DNA of 64,000 nt from Gonocerus acuteangulatus (lineage: Eukaryota; Arthropoda; Insecta; Hemiptera; Coreidae), in contig OX328128.1 in NCBI GenBank assembly GCA_946811695.1, positions 27,064,510 to 27,128,509 on the forward strand, given 5' to 3'. Positions 22,041-35,400 of this stretch are shown piece by piece (positions within the stretch are counted from its first letter, which is position 1; each line of letters opens with the position of its first letter). Below the pieces are notes generated by a model that was given only the letters and a program-made list of their open reading frames with translations, was not told the DNA's origin and did no database searches. Both the position numbers and the translations under genes were made by a program.

Positions 22041-23761
22041 CATGTCAGGTAAAATATTCTTTTTGAAGAAGATTGACAAATGCGAAGGTTTTGGACACCC
22101 TATATATAGTACGTATTTATTGGGAATAACCATTACCGATGGCGGCGCCACCGTGGTTGTCAAAATGGCTGTTTACAAAGGGAGACCTGTGACATTTGTA
22201 CATAGTGATTTCATTTGATTAGTGATAACAAGTGTTTTCGCTGTTGTTTGTGGTTCTATTTCACGTTAATATTAGTGTTTTCATCAAGAAACAGGGGTTT
22301 TGGAAGCTCTACTTTATTTGTGTTCTCAAATATGTAAGAATATTGGACTAACAGTGAGTTATTGTGAGTTGTTATTGTGATGGATAAGCGTGAGGTAAAT
22401 ATTATTTCATACCATTGTGAACAGATTTGAATACAATAAATGTATACGGCGCTAATGGCCTAGATGCAAATGCGCCATTATATAAAAAATAAATAAAAAT
22501 AAATAAATGTATTTTATAATAAATATTGCATTTTATTGAACACCAACAAATCATAAACAACTTGAAAATTGAAAAAAATATTTCATAATTTCTTTGAATC
22601 TCTATTTCACATATTACATGTACCATTTCATTTACTTATTAAGGTTGTAATTAAATTGTATAAATATACTTTATAAAAAGGCACCGTAATATTTATGAAA
22701 GGAGTCATATGAATCAAATATGAAGTAGTACACTCATTTAAATTTAATACGGTCATTCCTAATTAGTGTGTTTGTGCAAGTGCAAACAACTTAATAGATT
22801 GGTTGGTCTTCTCCAAAATACCACAGGTATTTAGGTAATGGATGTGCATTCACAATTGCTTCACCTTCAATTATGCACCTGAAACTACTTATGGCTTCTA
22901 GATAGCCAAAGAAGTTCCTTTGTACATACTTTTGTTCATCAAAAAATTTCAGAAATTAAATCAAATTTGGGTCTAATGGGTTGCAAACTGTTTATAGTCA
23001 CACAAGAGTGAAGGTTGCATAAATGTGAATTATTTCACTACCTCTTACACATATTGTTTAAAAATAATTACAAGGGAAAGGTTCATGTTGTCTTTAAAAA
23101 GACAAATTTGTCATAAAACAGTTGGGAAATTATTAAATAGCAGGAAAAACACGAACAACACAATAGCTTTACATTTGTAAACAATGCACGTCTCCCTTTG
23201 TCGCTAGTTCCGAAATTTTCCGCATCGCGGCGTATCGCTTAATGTTAATTCCCAATAGTAATTGAAGAAATGTTTTAGGTCACGTGGTGCGTAATGTAAA
23301 ATTAGCATTGTAGTAATATGAATTTTGTGACGTCATTTTTAGATAAATGTACTACAAATTCACTCCTCCAAGATGATTTTGCAAAATCTATAAAATGGTT
23401 TAATTATATTTATATAAAAATGCTCTAGGTTTAATACTATCAATTATTAGGGGTTGGCCTGAAATTATGGTAAACATCTTAACAGTTACAGTAAAATTAC
23501 ATAATCTATTTAAAACCGAAATTCATTTGCATCAAAGAATTTTGTTTTTATATTTGGCAATAGAAATAGTTTAATATTAGTTTCAAATCAGATGGCACTG
23601 TCTTTGACAATTATAAGACTGAGATCAGTGTTGTTAATTAGCATAGCGTAGGTTATATAGTAGGTTTCAAACCGGCTATCAGATATGTCACCTTCAAATT
23701 AAGACATTTTACTTAAAATCCAAAAAGTAATTTCCTTTGATTGTAAATAAAAATATTTAAA
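22041..23761 (+). promoter_or_regulatory. SAMM50 upstream region (no firm promoter)
   Basis: Upstream of the first SAMM50 coding exon. A GC-richer patch at about 22135-22190 contains GATGGCGGCGCC and AAAATGGCTG, motifs often seen near housekeeping promoters. It is followed at 22380 by a short ATG-led segment and a GTAAAT donor-like site. A family-2 SINE tail fragment lies at 22447-22510. Whether transcription starts at about 22.2 kb or close to 23.7 kb cannot be told from sequence. Confidence 0.35.
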
Positions 23762-23785
23762 ATGGTAGAAACAGTACATGCGAAA
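23762..23785 (+). CDS. SAMM50: SAMM50 coding exon 1
   Basis: Encodes MVETVHAK; donor GTGAGT at 23786; phase 0. The ATG follows an A-rich stretch and has no upstream in-frame ATG nearby. Confidence 0.85.
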
Positions 23786-26700
23786 GTGAGTATTCAATAA
23801 GATTTGGAATTCGTTTTTACAGTTTTAATTAAGTTTTCAATTGCTAAGGTCAGGTTATTACACTGAGAAATACTACATAAACATTTAATTATTTTCTCAC
23901 TGGCAGTTATGTACATATACTCGTGGAAGATTCATAATTTCATATAATACTATGGATCCAATGAAGTGAATTGCTAAATATACTGAATTTTTGCAGGAAC
24001 TGAATAATAGAAAAAGTGCCTTGGGTTTTGATCGGGTAAGTTAAAAACATCTTTCAGTCATACTTAAACATACTTTAGTTATAGCAATGATTAGATAGTG
24101 TAAGATGTCCACAGTTTTGTTTTAATGTATCTTTATTGTATTGTCTTCATTAATGAATTGTTTATTTAATGGTTTAAAAAACACTAAAAGGAGAACCACA
24201 ATTCTTGGTTGTTTTCTCCCAAAGAATCCGGGACCTCTCTTTGTTGTTTTTAAAAATAATTTTGACTGTTATGAATATGAACTGCTATCCTGCAGCCCTC
24301 ACCCTACAAATCTAATTTTACACATCTAATTGCTTCTTTTTGTTATTATTGCAAGAACTTCGTAATAAATAATGGGGTTTTTAATGTTTCGTGTTCATTG
24401 TTATACTACCTGTGTTCTTCTTACCGTTTAATTTATTTTTTTATAATATATTAAGTATCTTTATATGTATTATTTTTTCTTAAAGTTACTAAGGTGTCCT
24501 ATTATGAGACTGTAGTATTAGGTTTAAGGCAAAAATATTTGTTATGCATAAATGGACATTAAAATTAAAATAAAATGTATTCTTAAACATTTTTTTAATC
24601 TTTACCATTTGCTGAAATATGCAGCTGAGCATCTATAGAAGATGTAGGTATGTAGAAAATTCTATTAAAATGTTGTCAAAATGACTAAGGGTTTCCCATA
24701 AACATATAACATAACCCTTATGTTAGATGTTAAGTCTTAAAATGAAAACTTTTTATTTTTCTTCATTATAATGGATTATCTTCGTATTTTGCAGACAGAG
24801 GTGCCCCTTGGATCTGGAGGGCCGTGTGATTCTGCAGCCAAGACTGAATCAAAAGCTATTAATCTTCAGGGAATAACTGTGAGTTACTCCATTCTGCTTT
24901 GCAATATTGCATAACAACAATAAGCCAATGTCTTATCACACTAATTTCTATATTTTCCCTTATTGATATCTTAACTTATTTTAACGATTTTTCAAAGTAT
25001 CAATCTTGTTTATAAAACTTGCTTAAGTACCAAACAGACACACACTCACACACATCTATAGGGTGTCCCACATTGAGATGTCATAACTTTAAGGGTTTAT
25101 CCTGCACCTCATTTTCAGTTCAGGGACACAGCAATGAGCGTCCTATCTCAACAAGTATCAGAGCTATTCAAACTTTTGTATATTTTCAAAACTATTGGGT
25201 TTTCTTATGAAAAACTGTGTTTTCCGGATTTCTGGTCTATTATCGTGAATGACGACCACATTTTTAGAATCTGCATTAAATTTCCAATAAGAAACACCAG
25301 TTATTGAAATGTTGTCATGTAAATTAGGAGCTACACTAAGAGCCATATAGATGTGAACTATTTTTATTAGGGTTTTCTTAACTGATTCAATATTTTCTTA
25401 ATCAGCTATTGGTAGACTTAGCGGTTTGCCTCCACCTCAAAAGTTGCCTTATTTTATAAGCTTTAAAATGGTACCCTGTTGTTTTAAAAACAAAAATTAT
25501 TTAAGTCCAGTTTTTTCTTATTTCTAAGTCAAAACCAATACATTTGCTTTAGTGTGAAGAAGCCATTACCAACACATTATTTAATTTCACGCGAATATAG
25601 TGAAATTCTATTCTATTTAATAAAATTAGACACTATGATTTCTGCTTATAAGTAAATGGGTTATTCATTACAATCATTAGAAATTGTATTGAAAAACCTC
25701 TCTCCTGCAAATATAAAGCGAAAAAAATAGATTTAAATGAAAAGACTATAATACTACTCTTAAAAATAGATATTTCATAAAACCAGACCCTCAAAGCATA
25801 AAAATATGACATCTGTATTTATTATGTTATCAATATTTGTGATTATTTCCAAAATGTTTTTCTGGCATCTTTCACTCTTTCCAAAGTGTCCCCTAATCCT
25901 TAATCAGAGTAAAAAGTGTGTGTACCTAGTGTGAGAAGGATGGGACAAATTGAGGGCACCATATTCGCGTGAAATTAAATAATGTGTTGGTAATGGCTTC
26001 TTCGCACTAAAGCAAATGTATTAGTTTTGACTTAGAAATCAGAAAAAACTGGACTTAAATAATTTTTGTTTTTAAAACAACAGGGTACCATTTTAAAGCT
26101 TATTAAATAAGGCACCTTTTGAGGCGGAGGCAAACCGCTAAGTCTACCAATAGCTGATTAAGAAAATATTGAATCAGTTAAGAAAACCCTAATAAAAATA
26201 AGTAAAAGATTTACTTATTTACCCTAAACCTTTACTTATCACCTCGACGGCTGACTATCTAATCATCTTGCCTAATAAAAATAGTTCACATCTATATGGC
26301 TCTTAGTGTAACTCCTAATTTACATGACAACATTTCAATAACTGGTGTTTCTTATTGGAAATTTAATGTAGATTCTAAAAATGTGGTCATCATTTACGAT
26401 ACATAGACCAGAAATCCGGAAAACACAGTTTTTCATAAGAAAACCCAGTAGTTTTGAAAATATACAAAAGTTTGAATAGCTCTGCTACATTTTGAGATAG
26501 GATGCTCATTTCTGCGTCCCAGAACTACATATGAAGTGCAGAATAAACCCTTAAAGTTATGACATCTCAATGTGGGACACCCTGTATATGATAATTTTAA
26601 CTACTAGTTTTCTTGAGACCTGCAGGTTCTAGAACATTATCATTCCAATGTGAATTCTGGATTTTGATGTCATGATTTTTTTTTAATACTCTCAAATTTT

Positions 26701-27977
26701 TAAAAATAATATTCAAAAATGTTTATCTGTGAGATTTTTCATGAAAAACTTAAATTATGATGCAGATTTGTAGTTAATGGATGTTAGGGAAAGAGAGAAC
26801 TAACTTCTCCCCCTACCCAGGAAGCAGTGGTTATCCATGCGGACTGCCTCCACCGGCAAGAGGCTTCACCTGTTATGCGCTTGGAAAAAACCTTTATCAT
26901 AAAAGCTACCCAATGGACAAAAAAAAAAATAAAGAAGGGGAAAACTTGTATATTTTTACTAGGCAGAAGAAAAGAGGAAAAATTAGTTTGTTGTGTAAAG
27001 TGTCAGGCCAAGGCTTCACGAGGAGGTTTTGTAAGCTCTTAATAAATCCTCTTTCGGATTGCTCAAAATATTTCAATGCCTTGTTATTCAGGAATGAAGG
27101 ATGGAAGACAACAAATTATTGGGTGGGATAAAGGAATTCAGGGATGGGCAAAAAGAAACCTTCTGGTCCAAAGGGCACCAGATCGAAACCTGTCAAAACT
27201 GAAAAGGGTATATATTTTATTTTGTATCCTAAAATAAATTTTAAATAAGCAATTTGAATATTTTTAATTTAATTAAGGCCTTTTTTTTCCGAAACTACAT
27301 TTTTCAATGCAGGTGACCAAATAGTGCTGTGAAAGGCATTTTCAAGAGAAATGCATTTGAGTTTTTTTATTGATTAAAATGTATTGATTTTTTGTTTTCG
27401 GTAAAACTGAAGGAGAGCGTCCTCAGCACCGATTTTCTTCAAAGTTTGCACTATAACGTATTTTTATGCACTAAACACGAATCCGTTAAAAAAAAAAAAA
27501 AGTTGCTCTAAAGTAGGAAAGAAGTTATTAAGCACTAAAGTTCACTGTTATGGAGGTTATAAAAGACAGCGTAAACAGCGTATTTGTAAACATGCACATG
27601 CGCAATAGTACTTAATGTAGAAGTATAATTGAAATTTAGATTCACCTGTCGTAGCTGACCTGTTAAATAATTTCTTCCCTAGTTGAGAGCAACTTTTTTT
27701 TTTTAAAGGATTCGTGTTTAGTGCATCAAAATACGTTATAGTGCAAACTTTGAAGAAAATCGGTGCTGAGGACGCTCTCCTTCAGTTTTACCTTTTTTCC
27801 TTTGTAAAGATCTATTTTTGTAGAAAATATTATTTCTTAAAATCTCTCTATAATTTTCATATTTTTACAGGCCAGAGTAGATCGAGTGACAGTAGATGGC
27901 TTGAGTAGGACCAAAGATGATATTATTTCCAAGGCTGTTCAAGATCTTTTTTTAGCTGACAACTTTGAAGAGGCCAG

Positions 27978-28056
<79 letters not shown>

Positions 28057-30978
28057 AATTTTTATATCTTTGAGAAAAACAAGAAATATTTCATCCACAG
28101 GTTATCAAGAAAGCACATACAGTGCGACAGAACCTTCAATCCTTGGGATGTTTCAGGAATATAGCAATCCACATAGACACAAGTTCTGGACCTGGTTCAT
28201 CGTCTAATGGCTATGAGGTATGTAACTTGAGTATTTTTGTTATAAAAATATAAAGTAGGCAAGACTAAAACTTTAGTTAATGTAGTGTTTCACGGTCCTT
28301 ATTATCTAATATGTTGTCTTCTATATATGACTCAATTTTGAACTCCTTTCCTATTAAAAGCTGTCATGTGTCTATTCATTTGTATTTACCTCTTTTGTTT
28401 TGTTGAATAATAATGGTCGTCTCCATGTGTTCTGAATTGGTGTAGATTCTGCTTTTAGTATTTTGATATGTTATATTTCAATTCATCCTTTTATTTTTTA
28501 TATCTCATTTATTTTAGTTGTAAATAATGACTTTTATGTATTAATTAACTTTTTAGCCTTTAATTGTTTTTTTTTTGGAGCCCTGTTGGCCATGAGTGTT
28601 GAGATTTGAACACTCTCTGGTGGATTTGATTAGCTTTAGAGGTTTTGGCTTTTCCACTCATACCTCGGCTAAAGTCTGTTCAGATAGATGGAAAGCTACA
28701 ATTCTACATGCCCGAAATTCCATGGGAAATATTCCTGTCGATTCTGCCTTTTAGCGCGGTTCCTCCCTCCCCAATAGGGAGGACCCCGCTTATAAGGTTG
28801 ATCTCATGACGCAATCCAGAAGTGCCGACTAGAAAATTTTGCGTTTCAGAACCCCTAGAGACCGAAAATGATGGTGGTTCAAATTTGTATATATATATAT
28901 TTGTCTGTTCGCTCTCTAGGTTGAAGACGAATGGTCCGATTTTGATGAGATTTGGTACACAAATCCATCGTCCAATTTGAAAGGTCAAGTTCGTTAACCA
29001 GCAAAATCTTGGTTGCGTTTGGAGTTAAGGAAGGGTTAGAATAAAATATTTTATTAACAGACATAAAAAAGTTTTGGTAACTTTGTATACTTTCCTTAAT
29101 ATCTCGAAAAAGGTTAAGAATCTTGGGAAACGGAAGAATACCATTGGAAAGCTTACTAAATGCTCTACAAAAATGGTTCTGATGAAAGTTTTGATTAGGC
29201 GATGTCATTCGGAGAAATAAGTGCTTAAAACTTTAAAGTAATTGATTTCGCTTATTCGAACTGTTCTTTTTGTCTTTGATTTTGGTACTTAGAATTATGG
29301 GATTCAGTTGAAACATTTTCTGCATGTTCAAATTTTAATGTCCAAACATACTAATCTTGTTGAAAACATTTGATATTCAGCATTCTTCGCCCACCCTTTT
29401 GTGGATTCTTTCCTAATCTTCATATAAAATAATTGTTTACTAATTCGCATTGATATTGCAGTGGCTACACACTGCAATATCAATGTGCTTTAGTAAACAA
29501 TTATTTTATATGAAGATTTGAAAAGTTTTAAGTTTTTATTATTATATGTAATAAAAAAAAGTATAATAAGCAAATTGAACTATACATTGAAACTTATGTA
29601 TATGATATAATTATTAATTTTCTAAAAACTACCCGTCTGCCATCATTAGATAGATATTTTAATGTTTCTTTATTCTTTTAATATTTGTTGTTACTTATTT
29701 AACCAATAATTTCTTGTTATTAGGTTACATACGAGGTTAACGAGCTGAAGCGAGTGACAGGGGGAGTAACAACCCACGTTTCGGATAACGCTGGAATTGT
29801 GACGATTGGTGGATTCTTTCCAAATCTATTCGGTCGAGGGGAGAGCCTGCGAGGAGAGATCTCTTATGGCTCTAACAAAAGCAATAACACTAATATATCC
29901 TTTGTGAAGCCTTATATATCGCCTTATAATCCAGTGTTAGTATTATTTTTTATGTTTTTAATTGGTATATTATACAGTATAATTAATTGTTTTTATCCTC
30001 TTATTGACCCGCGGAATGACTTACCCCACACTGTTTTTTTTTTGGGAGGGGGGGGGCAAAATTCATACACAAAAAAGTCCGTCACGCAGGAGCTGCATAA
30101 CTAAGCACTTTCCTCTGAATTTGGGTAGTGTAGACTGCTTTCCAGAACAATTTGCTTAAAATATCCTACATAAATAAAATAAAAACATGAATAGTTCTCT
30201 TTTAATTTTGTAATGAGTAACTGATCAATTATTAATTTGCTTCAAGAGTTATGGTGCCTACTACACTACGTAATAAATACAAAAAACCTCATATTATCAT
30301 ATTTTGATCTAACGCAGGAACAGGATACAGTCCCTCTAGTGGTAGAAAGCGCTCCTTGCGGTGGCTTTGTGAACCTACGTCTGGCGGGCTTTTCTATTGA
30401 AATATATTACAAAGTAAAGCCCCCCTTTCCGATTGACCGATTCAGCTCATTTTTACAACACGTCTTTCCCATGAGTTACCCACGACACATACCGCGTTTC
30501 GTTACAATACAGCAGAAATTACGACCGGTATGAGTATATTAGTAATTTGGGTCCGGAGTAAACCCCCCCCCTCTCCTAATGAACCGATTTAGATTATTTT
30601 TACAACACATATTTACCTGTAGATTACCACTACGAATACCGAGTTTCGTCGAAATATACTAAAAATCATGGCTGGTAGTGGCGAATTGGTATTGTGGGTC
30701 CGGAGTAAACCCCCCCCCCTCCTAATGAACCGATTTAGTTCATTTTTATATCTCACTTTTCTCTCTATATCACCACTACGAATACCAAGTTTCGTTGAAA
30801 TATAACAAATATTACGGCTGACATGGTCAAATTACTGTTTTGGGTTCGGGGTAAACCCCCCCTTCCGGTGGACCGACTTTGGTGGTTAACGAACTCGTTC
30901 AATCGTTTGGTAATTGAATGCTATATACCAAGTTTCGTGACGAAAAAACAAAAACTCTGGCCGCTATTGTGTTAACAG

Positions 30979-31021
<43 letters not shown>

Positions 31022-32429
31022 GATATATATAAATTTTAACGGGGGTCATTTTCGGTGTCTACTAGGTAGGATCGATAAAGATTTGAAGAAATTTTTCAAA
31101 AATTCCATCATGAGTCCAACCTCAATAGCTACTTTCCTTCGGAGGAAAGTGCTAAAAGGAGCAGTTACAACTTTTATAATTTTTTTGACCTGAGGAATCA
31201 AATAAAACCACTGATATTAAGATTGGATAGAACTATAGTATGTTCAGATAGACACAAAAGTTTGAGGGAAATATGCCTGATGGTTCCACCATTTGCAAAC
31301 TCCATTTCAAGGAAGAATACATTATGTGACACATTATAAAAACTAATTATATCTCGTTTAAGACTAGGGAAGGCTTTGAGAGGTCAGACAAAGGGAATTG
31401 TGTACAATATCTATCAATGCTTAGCCAAAGCTAAGACTAAACCCATTTTAAACCTCCTAGTGATAAGGTTATAACAGAGATACGCCAATTTCGTGCATGG
31501 GGAATATAGACCACACCCTTTTCCCTCCAACTAAACCATCTGAACAGGCTATAGGCCTGTGTTGAGAACTCTCAAAGCCTTCCCTGGTCCTAAATGAGAC
31601 ATAATCAGTTTTTATTGAGTTTAAACTAACATGTTTTTCATTTTAATGGAAATGCAAACGGTGGAACCGTCGGGAATATTTACCTCAGAATTTTGCGTAT
31701 GTGGGGTTAGAACTATTACAGCTAACTGAACAGGCGAGAGACTTATGGTGTTGTGTTCTCCAAAATGACAACAGAACGAGTTGAATTTGTTTTCAAACAT
31801 TTGACATTCATCCATGTCATGGTTATATTAGCGCGGTTCCTCCCTCCCCCATAGGGAGGAACCCCGCTTTATAAGGTTGATACAATGAAACAATCCGGAA
31901 GTGCCGACAAGAAAATTTCGCGTTTCAGAACCCCTAGAGACCGAAAATAACGGTGGTTCAAATTTGTATAATAATAATAATAATAATAAACCTTTATTTG
32001 TACTAATATTACTTATTATAATTTTTCTCTTCTCTTGATGTACAAAATCAGCAACTTGCTGAGGTTTTTTTTTTAGAGTTCGTAGACTATAAACCGTAAA
32101 TTTCAGGCTTTATCCTTGCTTGGTAGTGAGCTTCCCCAAGCCTTTTCCATTCACTTCTTACAGCTGTGACTCTCTGCCAGGTAGCTCCTCCTCATGAGAT
32201 TCGCATTTCTTGATCCCACGGTATAGGAGGTCGTCCTCTGCTTCTCTGGAAGCCACGGGGGTACCAGTTAATAATATTTTTCGACCACTTGTCAATTTTG
32301 CTCCTCACTAAGTGTCCTGCCCAAGTCCACTTCCTTCTGTGGATAATTTGTGCGATATCTGGAAACTTGGTCCTTAGCCTAATCTACTTCCTTGTTTTTC
32401 TTTCCATTTTTGTTACCTTCTTTCAAATT

Positions 32430-32485
<56 letters not shown>

Positions 32486-35400
32486 AATGATATATTTTTA
32501 AATTCAAATAACCATCGATAGTTTGAAAAGACCGCGCAAAACACAAACCATGAAATACAAATAACATCGTATTATATACACTTTAAATTAATAATATTTT
32601 TGGACAATACTGGTGTACAATATATACATATTAAATGTACATTCAGATGATGGTAAATTAATTATTTGGTATTATAAAAACATAATTATTATCTTTGTAT
32701 ATGAACCAACATAATGCGGAAGTTGAAAAAAAAAGGACGCCAAACTTTCCCGCTAAAAATCAGTAAGTCTATTCCTAGCAGTCGTGGAGTGCGGAGCTAG
32801 AGTCCATAGCTATCCTCCGATGAGTACTGAGTCAAGTCTATAGCTAGCAGTCATAGAGTGAAGAGCTAAAGCAATTCTCCGAGGAGTACGGAGTCAAGTC
32901 AAGTCAGTCTATTCCCAGCAGTTGTCGAGTGCGGAGCTAGAGTCTATCGCTAGCCACAGAGAATACAGAGTGCAGTCCATTGTTATTTATCATAGAAGAC
33001 GGAGTGAGAAGACAACAGAATCCAGAATTTCAAGATATCCATTCTATGCAAGAGACGTGGCAAGAAAGCGTATCACCTTGAAGAAGGAATTACTGAAGCG
33101 CAGTATATTGAAGTTTTATTGGAAGTAAATTAATTCAGAGGTAAAATTATTTTTTTGTAATTGTTAATTCTTTTATTGTCATTTGTATTTATTTTAATAT
33201 TGGTGTTTGTATCTCAAGATTGTCTAAAAATAAATATTATATTATTCATTCACTCGGAACTTCTATCCCTGAGATTAAGTCAAATTAATATAATAAAACT
33301 TATTAAAGTAATTAAAATCTTTTTATTTTTTATAATAATTAATCTTTACATTTAATGACGCCCAATGTGGCGAATAATTTTATAAAAATTAATCATAACA
33401 TTTAATGACGCACAACGTGGTGCAATTCAATTTATAAAAAAAATAATCATAACATTTAATGGCGCCCAACGTAGACGGCCGAGTGAATTGTAGATAAAAA
33501 TTGTAAATAAATATTAAAAATAAAAGATAAAATTTAAAAATAATTTTTGTTAAAAAAATAAATAAAATGTCTCTAAATAATATAGAACAAAATCAGAATA
33601 ACGGAGACGAAAATAGGGTGGAATCGCCGAATTTTGAATATTTTACAACACAAAATAGGGAAATAAATAACGTGAGAGAAATGTATGAGAACGAATTGCA
33701 AGCGGGTGACGCAACATTCCGAGAATCATCGGAGGGTTCCTTAGCAACAACGGAAATTCTATCGAATGGCGGGAACCGTACTCCTGAAAGGACTAACGAG
33801 ATGCATCCTCAAGGCTTAGAAGAAATGATGAGGTTATTATTAGAACAAAATAAAGAACTGAAGTTCGATTTAAGTAAGAGTATTTACAATATTAAGCATG
33901 AAATAAATCAAGAAATAAGTAAAAATAATAAAAAATTGGAAAATAAAATAGATGCAAATAGAATAGAACAAAATAAAAAATTGGACGATTTATGTGCATA
34001 TTTAAATAATATGGGTGAAAATCAAAATGAAGAGACGATAGAGTTGGAAAAATCGAATGATAACCTTTTTAATAAAAATAATATAAGTAGTGAAGAAATT
34101 ATTGAGATTAATGAAAAGAATAACGAAAATTTAATTAAAAATCCCGAAAATGACGATACATTAATAAATAATGACAATTTAAATGAAACTATAAAATACA
34201 GTTTAAATAGTAATGACCAAATATTTGAAGAAGATGAAATATTGATAGAAAATGAAAATATAAATGACTATAATTGTTTAACCTATCAAAATAATAAAAT
34301 TCAAGAATTATTAAATGAATTAAGTAATGAAAATGAGGTTAAGAATAATAAAATAAATAATAAGCTAATAAATGATAATTTAAAAAATAAAATAAGGACA
34401 AAATTTATAAACAAAATGATGAAACAAAATAAAATTGAAAAATTATCTGATAACTATAAATCCAAAATAAATGAAAAGAGTTATAATAAAAGAAGTGGAA
34501 ATGTACCAATGAAGAAACTGAATAGAACTATTAAAAATGATAATAATTTAAAGATCTTGAATGTCAAATTTGGAAATAAAATAAAAATTCTTTATAAATA
34601 TAAAAGACAACTTGGAATAGAAAAAATTTCAAATCTAAATCGGCCTCCAAGGAAAAGAATAAAACAATGTTATAGAAAGAAATTGGACTGCTGCAAAGAA
34701 AATATTAACGACCAGGAATAAATTCATGAAAAAATTTAAAATTAGTACCTATTAGATTAGTGTGTTTTTATAAAAATTACTAGTTTAGCATTTTTTAATA
34801 AAATAAGATTTATATTAATATAAGATTTAATTGATAATAATAATATTTAAAAATTTATCATAAATTTAATAATCATATTAGTTTAGGATAAGATAGTTTT
34901 GATAATGATAATGTTTTAAAAATTAACAATGAAAAATGATAATTTAAATTGAGAAATGATAAGGAATAAAAATTATGTAACGAAATAAGTTATTGAAAAT
35001 TTGAATAAATAACAGGCTGACCAATCTAATTAATAGTTCTATATTCCGAAACTCCAAATTAAAAAAATCTCAATTTTAAATTTATATTTTATACCGGACT
35101 AAAAACATTTTTTTTTTTAGACAGGAGTGCAAATGTAATGATATATTACATTCTCGAAAATATTTTAAAATTCAAATAACCATCGATAGTTTGAAAAGAC
35201 CGCGCAAAACACAAACCATGAAATACAAATAACATCGTATTATATACACTTTAAATTAATAATATTTTTGGACAATACTGGTGTACAATATATACATATT
35301 AAATGTACATTCAGATGATGGTAAATTAATTATTTGGTATTATAAAAACATAATTATTATCTTTATATATGAACCAACATAATGCGGAAGTTGAAAAAAA

